12,937 nt of DNA from Isohypsibius dastychi (Eukaryota; Tardigrada; Eutardigrada; Parachela; Isohypsibiidae): NCBI GenBank assembly GCA_034696485.1, contig JAQIWT010001033.1, positions 1-12,937 on the forward strand. Reading direction: 5' to 3'. A model generated the notes under the pieces. It had not been told where the DNA came from and ran no database searches. It saw nothing but the letters and a program-made list of their open reading frames with translations. Positions 8,484 to 12,937 of the stretch are shown here, piece after piece. The translations under genes were made by a program, and so were the position numbers. Position 1 is the first letter of the stretch. Every line of letters starts with the position of its first letter.

Positions 8484-9005
8484 ATGCCTTGCGGATCGTG
8501 GGTGTTGAAATTCTTTATATGCAGTTCTGCCCATGGAAATAGAAGCCCATGTATAGTAAAACAGTTCTGGAACTTTTATCGTCACCATCGACGCTTAGTT
8601 CCGGGATCAGGGCCTGACAATCTGGCTGTTTGCGTGCATGGCGGAATACATGGGACGGAACATTTCAGGTCACACAATGAAAATTGTTGTCACTTTTGAG
8701 AGTCGCCTATCGGGATTTCACGAAATTTGAAGAAGGTAAGATTGAAATTGAACTTTCAGGCATGAAATTGTCTCGTTCGATCAAATCAGTGATCGTCTCG
8801 CTCGCAGTCAACGGGCAGGATTCGGTGAATTTCTGCATTTTGGTCGAGTACCTGGTTCATTTTGTTAGCTGGAAGCTATTGATGACATTGAAGCAGGAAG
8901 TTGAATGATACAGTGATTCCCAGTGGCTATACTATGTCGATTAAACCTGAATTCGCAGGCATATTAAGCCTCTCATCATGGCCGAGAATCTTATTTGGTG
9001 TTTAA
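8484..9005 (+). pseudogene. Plus-strand three-frame chain, unknown protein
   Basis: A 71-codon ATG frame (8484-8699) overlaps a 74-codon frame (8684-8908), which is followed by a frame open to TAA 9003-9005. The last is about 34 codons. The composition is mixed; the second frame holds a moderately hydrophobic stretch. None of the three alone exceeds chance length. A 24-nt in-frame GTAAG...TTTCAG segment (8736-8759) could be read as a tiny intron or as coding. The region 8349-8483 before it shows nothing I can support. Confidence 0.25.
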
Positions 9006-9270
9006 AGACGTGGTGAACGTCCGGCCGGATCCTGAAAGATTGTGAAAACACACCATATGATCACAGTGACGCTTGTCGATAGGCCACTTACAAAACTCAG
9101 TTTGAAGCGGATAACCAAAACTTGAGTTATCGCTAGAGCTACATCAATAGCAGCGAAAAAAAAATGGCATACAGGTGCAACAGAAGCGATCGGTCTCAAC
9201 ATTTGCGTAAATTCTCATCAGTACTTGTTTCAGCGGGCTATCGTTCTACTGACGGAATAAACATGATTGG
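9002..9270. other. Spacer without supported gene
   Basis: A 66-codon minus-strand frame (9002-9202) is present but is of chance length and has no supporting feature. Nothing else was recognised. Confidence 0.35.
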
Positions 9271-9552
9271 GTGAAACCAGGATTTCTCAAATCCAACACA
9301 AATGTTTGCGTAAACGCCAGCTACCGCGCTGGCAACACCAACATTGTCCTGGTCAATGGCTGTCTTCTCCCCGGGAGTACTACCACATTGTTGTGTCCTT
9401 CCAAAAAACTCCATGAAAACACAAGGTCAGGTGGAACTCATGTGATCAAAAAACAGCAAGCAGCTGGAGTGTGTAGCGGTAGGTTTTTGACTTGCCACTA
9501 CAAACGGTCAGCTGATCGAAAGATCTTTTATTATGAAGATGTGAGTCGATGA
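9271..9552 (+). CDS. Possible exon or fragment running into repeat A
   Basis: The frame is open for 93 codons from a GTG and has no internal ATG, so in a eukaryote it could only be an exon or fragment. The first 67 codons (to 9471) have C-rich third positions and several Cys residues unlike the surroundings; the rest is the shared repeat A. No family is recognised. The change of composition at 9472 suggests that a repeat copy interrupted older sequence. Confidence 0.22.
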   Translation: MKPGFLKSNTNVCVNASYRAGNTNIVLVNGCLLPGSTTTLLCPSKKLHENTRSGGTHVIKKQQAAGVCSGRFLTCHYKRSADRKIFYYEDVSR

Positions 9553-9702
9553 AGTAGAGAAGAGAAACCATTGAAAGCTCACGGGCGGTGAAAGAACACA
9601 TGAAGACAGAGCAAAGAACAGACGGAGAAGAACACCGAGAGTGTAAAACGGATGTTCATAATGATGTTATGTGTGTCTAGGAAGGGAATGAGCGTAATGG
9701 TC
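9472..9702 (+). repeat. Repeat A, copy 1 (most complete)
   Basis: It starts with a 31-nt stem-loop (TGTAGCGGTAGGT, 5-nt loop, ACTTGCCACTACA), then the palindromic TCAGCTGATCG (9508-9518), then an AG-rich tail. Its first 123 nt match 10653-10775 without length change, and its part after the palindrome matches 11324-11516. The family is dispersed, in the same orientation each time, and non-coding. Confidence 0.85.
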
Positions 9703-10404
9703 GCTTGTTTTGGTTTGAGGGATACGATTGATGGATATCGGAAAATATGATGTGGCAAGTGAGTGCAGGTTGGTTGAGTTACGGATTAAAAGACTCCGAG
9801 AACAGCTGGCGGAGTGATGAAAATGTGCCAGGGATGATTCATAACTGGAAAATCTCAACAAAAGATTTAATGATGGCTGGTGACAAATGCCATTCAAAAC
9901 AACAACAAAAAAAGAAATGAGAAGCACAATGACACAAACACAAGGAATTTATTTTTGTATTTCGGCATATTGAATAAAGTACAATCAAAACTAACAATAA
10001 AATAGATACCTGAGACTCTGATACCGATGAAAACTGTTAATGACGGTGGTGAAACAAAGGTACAGTACGAAGTAGAAACAGATGAATATGAATGCAATAT
10101 GTGAGAAAGATAAACGAAAATCAAAATAAGATAGATATGGACCGGTGGACAAAAAGACTCAAGACCACACATTTGTAGAAGTGCGCACAAAGCGAGCATG
10201 AAAAGAATGATTAGAGAAAAACTTAAATGAAGAATGAGGAGAAGACAAAGATGATCAAATTCGAATAACATGAATCGAACCAATGACGTATGAAATTATT
10301 GAAAAATTGATTAGTGGAAAAGAATGGACAAACAAATAAAAATTGATTCTATAGAATGATGTCAAAACTAAAGCAATGGAAGCGTCCAACAAATGTTAAC
10401 CGAC
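9703..10404. other. Purine-rich, C-poor intergenic block
   Basis: No gene is supported. The plus strand is dominated by A and G with little C, continuing a bias that begins inside repeat A (about 9540) and runs to about 10350. Pyrimidine-rich minus-strand frames (9667-9927 and 9894-10283) are a consequence: their Leu/Phe/Ser/Ile-rich peptides are what such DNA gives in any open frame. Several AATAAA-like hexamers occur by composition. Confidence 0.5.
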
Positions 10405-10555
10405 TGAAACTCCAAAGAGGAAACATGGAGCAGGCATAACTGAAAGGTCACGCGAACTTAAGTTTGACGGGTGTATTTACGAAACATGAAATGGATCAAG
10501 TGTTGACAAAAACGAAAATATTTTTTGTCTGGAACAAATTTTTTTTATGGTGATC
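10405..10555 (+). repeat. Repeat B, copy 1
   Basis: About 150 bp beginning near TCCAAAGAG (10411) and ending in a T-rich run followed by GATCAGC. It matches 11193-11325 with scattered substitutions (shared blocks ACATGGAGCA, CTGAAAGGTCACGC, GACGGGTGTATTT). No coding potential seen; SINE-like or MITE-like length. Confidence 0.75.
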
Positions 10556-10652
10556 AGCGGAATGGTTGAGGAACATGTCAGCAGTTCGATCATAGTCTTC
10601 CAAGGAGCTATCATAGGCGAGCGCTGTGAGTCATGCGACAAATCGACAAATT

Positions 10653-10775
10653 TGTAGCGGTAGGTTTTTGACTTGCCACTACAAAAGATCAGCTGATCGA
10701 AAGAGCTTTAATTATGAAGATGTTAGTCGATGAAGTAGAGAAGAGAAACCATTAAAAGGTCACGAGCGGTGAAAG
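10653..10775 (+). repeat. Repeat A, copy 2 (5' part)
   Basis: This 123-nt copy aligns with 9472-9594, including the 31-nt stem-loop and TCAGCTGATCG (10689-10699). It stops abruptly at the edge of the gag-like segment, whose minus-strand frame ends inside it. Confidence 0.85.
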
Positions 10776-11101
10776 TCAGGGCATCGGTTACAATACGCAC
10801 ATGTCAGGGCATTGTCGGACTGTTTGTAAAAGTCACGGGGCAAGTTCATGTAAACCCCATTGGGAGATGGACCTAATGCGGGGACTGTGAGAGTGTCAGA
10901 CACAGAATTTCACACCTGGGTTGTGTTCAGGCGTTGGGTTAATGCATTCACTGCGATGGTTGATTCATGCACCTCACCTGTCAGTTGAAGGACAACATTT
11001 TGAATTGGTTGTTGGTTGAAAGCCTGGATTAGTTCTGGTTCCCCCATGCTGGCGTTGTCAGAGTGGTTTGGATCCGACAAGAAGGGACGGCTGAGCCGCA
11101 T
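10763..11101 (-). pseudogene. Gag-like remnant with Cys/His cluster
   Basis: A minus-strand frame starts at an ATG (11099-11101), runs 63 codons to TGA 10910-10912 and continues in the same phase 49 codons to TGA 10760-10762. The N-terminal part is Gln/Asn-rich and polar. The C-terminal part ends with a cluster of C-x2-C-x2-C and a following His, loosely like the zinc knuckle of retrotransposon Gag, but not a complete CCHC motif. It is flanked by copies of repeat A in the same orientation, as an internal region between terminal repeats would be. No pol motifs are present. Identification as Gag is tentative; an unrelated Cys cluster is the alternative. Confidence 0.28.
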
Positions 11102-11123
11102 CCCTTGCGTTCCCCCAAATCTT

Positions 11124-11167
11124 TAGCGGGAGGTTTTGACTTGCCACTACAGAAGGTCAGCTGATCG
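11124..11167 (+). repeat. Repeat A, copy 3 head
   Basis: This is the stem-loop part of repeat A with one loop base lost and its first bases changed, followed by TCAGCTGATCG at 11157-11167. Here it is interrupted by repeat B; the rest of A resumes at 11324. Confidence 0.8.
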
Positions 11168-11325
11168 GAATCCAAAGAGAAAACACTCAAAATCCAAAGA
11201 GAAAACATGGAGCAGAGGAAACTGAAAGGTCACGCAAACTGAAGTTCGACGGGTGTATTTTCGAAACATGAATTGGAAGAAGTGTCGACAAAAACGAAAA
11301 TGGAACTTTTTTTGGAGTAATTTGA
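11168..11325 (+). repeat. Repeat B, copy 2, nested in repeat A
   Basis: About 158 bp inserted in A, flanked on both sides by TCAGCTGATCG (11157-11167 and 11326-11336), which looks like an 11-bp target-site duplication. Its left end carries a 22-nt tandem duplication (11171-11192 partly repeated from 11193). The B body matches 10411-10555. Confidence 0.75.
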
Positions 11326-11516
11326 TCAGCTGATCGAAAGATCTTTTATCATGAAGATGTTAGTCGATGAAGTAGAGAAGAAAAACCATTAAAGGGTCAC
11401 GGGCGGTGAACGAACACTCGAAGACAGAGAAGAGAACAAAAGGGAAAGAACACCGAGAGTGTAAAACGGATGTTCATGATGATGTTATGTGTGTTGAAGA
11501 GAATTAGCATAATGGT
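11324..11516 (+). repeat. Repeat A, copy 3 tail
   Basis: It resumes repeat A at the GATCAGCTGATCG palindrome and matches 9506-9702 through shared blocks (GTCGATGAAGTAGAGAAG, ACACCGAGAGTGTAAAACGG). It extends further than copy 2. Confidence 0.85.
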
Positions 11517-11550
11517 TTTATACTAAAAGAGGTTAGGGGCGAGAGAGAAA

Positions 11551-11890
11551 ATGAGTTGGGACGAAAAGAGCAGATGTGGGACCAAAATAACTAATCAGCA
11601 GACTAGTTGCGTCAATGGAGAATGTTTCGGACGCGACAAGTCGAACTGGTTGGAGAAAAGTGTTGATGACGACCCCTTTTCCCACATTCATTTCACCAGC
11701 GTTAATGACCTGCTGGAGCTAAATCATACGTTATGGAGGTCAGTGATGATGAATTTGACGTAAAGAGGTCTCCGGAAATCATAAAAAACTTCAAGATGAA
11801 CCACCGGAAATGAAAGACGAGGTCCGGGAGGAACCAGCGGTAATCATAGACGAGGTCCAGGATGTTCACATACATGCAGCCTAGAAGGAA
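11551..11890 (+). CDS. Weak ORF followed by a 33-nt coding-phase tandem repeat
   Basis: An ATG frame of 70 codons (11551-11763) is hydrophilic with three Cys and no recognised domain. Other plus-strand frames continue: one open to 11812, then one to a TAG near 11883 that spans two 33-nt direct repeats (11798-11830 and 11831-11863) encoding an 11-residue acidic unit (EPPEMKDEVRE and a variant). Conservation of a three-fold period hints at former coding, but the pieces are in different phases and short. Confidence 0.25.
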
Positions 11891-12344
11891 GAAAAATAGG
11901 AATGACAAGTGATTAGAACCGAGTAGCAAATGTGAAAGACTAGCGTTTTCGGTTTCCACTACTCTTTGAGCGAAAAATTAGACTGTTCTTGTGCCTCATC
12001 TGGCTCTTCACGTAAAATGAGAAGAGGTTGTTGATTTTTCCAAGTTCCTCCGAATCTCTAAAAAAAGGTCTCTTTTCAAGTTCCTCCGATTCTCACCGAA
12101 AGAAGTTCCTTGTTGAATTTTCTTCTACTCTTATGTAATAGAAGAACTCCCGAAGATCTTCATTTCTGCATCTTAACGTTGAATTTCTAAATTTCTACAA
12201 ATGTCGCTGAATGTCACGGAATCTCTTAACAATACTTTCAATCACAAAAAGAATTGACTCAATGCTCCACAACGGATTTATTACTTACCAAAACAACTAA
12301 CCATTTTATGACTTTGCATCTGGTGGAAAAACGAGAAAAAATGA
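11891..12344. other. Spacer with a 36-nt-offset direct repeat
   Basis: No gene is supported. CAAGTTCCTCCGA occurs at 12041 and again at 12077, inside a CT-rich tract, giving a local duplication of about 36 nt. A weak minus-strand frame (11702-11959) is not supported. Confidence 0.45.
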
Positions 12345-12782
12345 ATGAGGGATCCAGTTCGATATCACAAGCACGAAGACTCTGAGTACAAGTTGACACA
12401 CACCATGAATCTCTTCAAAAAAGAGGTGAATCAGTTGTGGGTTAATGCTTTGATCTGGAATAATAACAACCTGTATTACGACACAAAGATAAGTGGCCGC
12501 AGGCAAACGCAACAGCGACAACCAGGTCACTGACTCCCGCACTGAATTTTCATTTGACAAAAAGAAGCTTTATCAGGACAAAACCGCTTTCTTCGGGATC
12601 AGCTTGTTCCAAGACCGAGGCACTATGAAGTTGCCATTCAGAATAACCCGCTGTGTCAAGAATTGCAGGTTAAGGTTGGATATGAGCATTCTGCTTATTT
12701 TCACCTTTGTTGCGTATGTGAGAATGGGAAGCAGTACTCTATCCTGCCGATAAATTGGTGGTTAAATGTTTTGATTCAGTAA
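12345..12782 (+). pseudogene. Broken plus-strand ORF chain, unknown protein
   Basis: One frame is open from ATG 12345 to TGA 12531-12533, crosses two more TGA codons (to 12557), and is open again for 74 codons (12558-12782). A second frame (12493-12753, 86 codons) covers the gap, so two compensating frameshifts would give about 145 codons. The 74-codon part has several Cys and aromatic residues and no start codon. No domain is recognised. Its end lies in the left arm of the inverted repeat below. Confidence 0.35.
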
Positions 12783-12879
12783 ATCAGGACCTCACCGCAT
12801 CTGCTTACCAACCGGACCCCACAGTCTTGATTGACTGAATCAAAACTCTCTACCTCCAATTTATCGGCGGGATAGAGTA
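12735..12879. repeat. 46-bp-arm imperfect inverted repeat
   Basis: Arms 12735-12780 and 12834-12879 are reverse complements at about 40 of 46 positions, separated by a 53-nt loop. Both outer ends carry TACTCTATC-type sequence (reverse complemented on the right). It could be a foldback transposon end, a hairpin transcript or a gene-fragment inversion. Confidence 0.85.
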
Positions 12880-12937
12880 TATCAAATAGAGCCAAGGTCA
12901 AATATTGAGGAAGAAAATCAAGTACCGTAATGTCCGA
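12880..12937. other. Window edge, nothing seen
   Basis: Short remaining flank without a recognised feature. Confidence 0.4.

Noticed and set aside
8904-9005. Resemblance of a short frame (near VIPSGYT) to a cytochrome P450 segment
   Set aside because: Only a few residues match, and neither the heme-binding cysteine motif nor the ExxR motif is present nearby.
9667-10283. Hydrophobic minus-strand ORFs (9667-9927 and 9894-10283) as membrane proteins
   Set aside because: They lie in strongly purine-skewed DNA; Leu/Phe/Ile/Ser-rich peptides follow from the base composition.
1369-12557. TGA read as an amino acid (altered genetic code), since many long frames are interrupted by TGA
   Set aside because: TAA and TAG interrupt similar frames (703, 718, 1816, 3030, 6177), the clean acidic ORF ends at TGA, and frameshifts are just as common. 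Decay or sequence error explains all of it.
1-12937. tRNA, rRNA, CRISPR array or bacterial promoter/terminator
   Set aside because: No B-box-like tRNA motif in a cloverleaf context, no rRNA core sequences, and no regularly spaced identical short repeats with unique spacers were seen.

Overview
The window looks eukaryotic, or like a large virus of a eukaryote integrated in a eukaryotic genome. I see no bacterial operon, Shine-Dalgarno pattern, rRNA, tRNA or CRISPR. It is moderately AT-rich, has pyrimidine-tract + AG sites that look like 3' splice sites, and is rich in diverged repeats. I recognised no named gene, so no gene symbols are given. Function is inferred only for one acidic protein and, weakly, for one gag-like remnant.

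Layout, left to right: about 610 bp with nothing firm; broken coding-like blocks on alternating strands (+ 613-1243, - 1369-2134, + 2244-2856, - 2820-3209); a diverged 168-bp repeat array (3341-4112); one clean ORF for a 192-residue, 46% acidic protein with SUMO-interaction-like motifs (4134-4712); a second small block of the same repeat (5101-5305); a 2-kb plus-strand chain of open frames (5603-7597) meeting a minus-strand chain tail to tail (7584-8348); a further plus-strand chain (8484-9005) and a lone frame (9271-9471); a 2-kb repeat nest (9472-11516) made of two interleaved families, A and B, with a gag-like minus-strand remnant between copies; then weak plus-strand frames (11551-11890, 12345-12782) and a 46-bp-arm inverted repeat (12735-12879).

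Nearly every coding-like block is cut by frameshifts or in-frame stops, while the acidic ORF is intact. Short open frames (50-60 codons) are expected by chance here (a rough estimate gives dozens over six frames), so most blocks are low confidence. The exceptions are 4134-4712 and the tiled frames of 5603-7597. The best overall reading is a dense, two-stranded set of unfamiliar genes in decay, possibly a degenerate viral or mobile-element insertion, later invaded by satellite-like and short dispersed repeats. Uncorrected indel errors in the assembly would produce a similar picture and must be excluded first.
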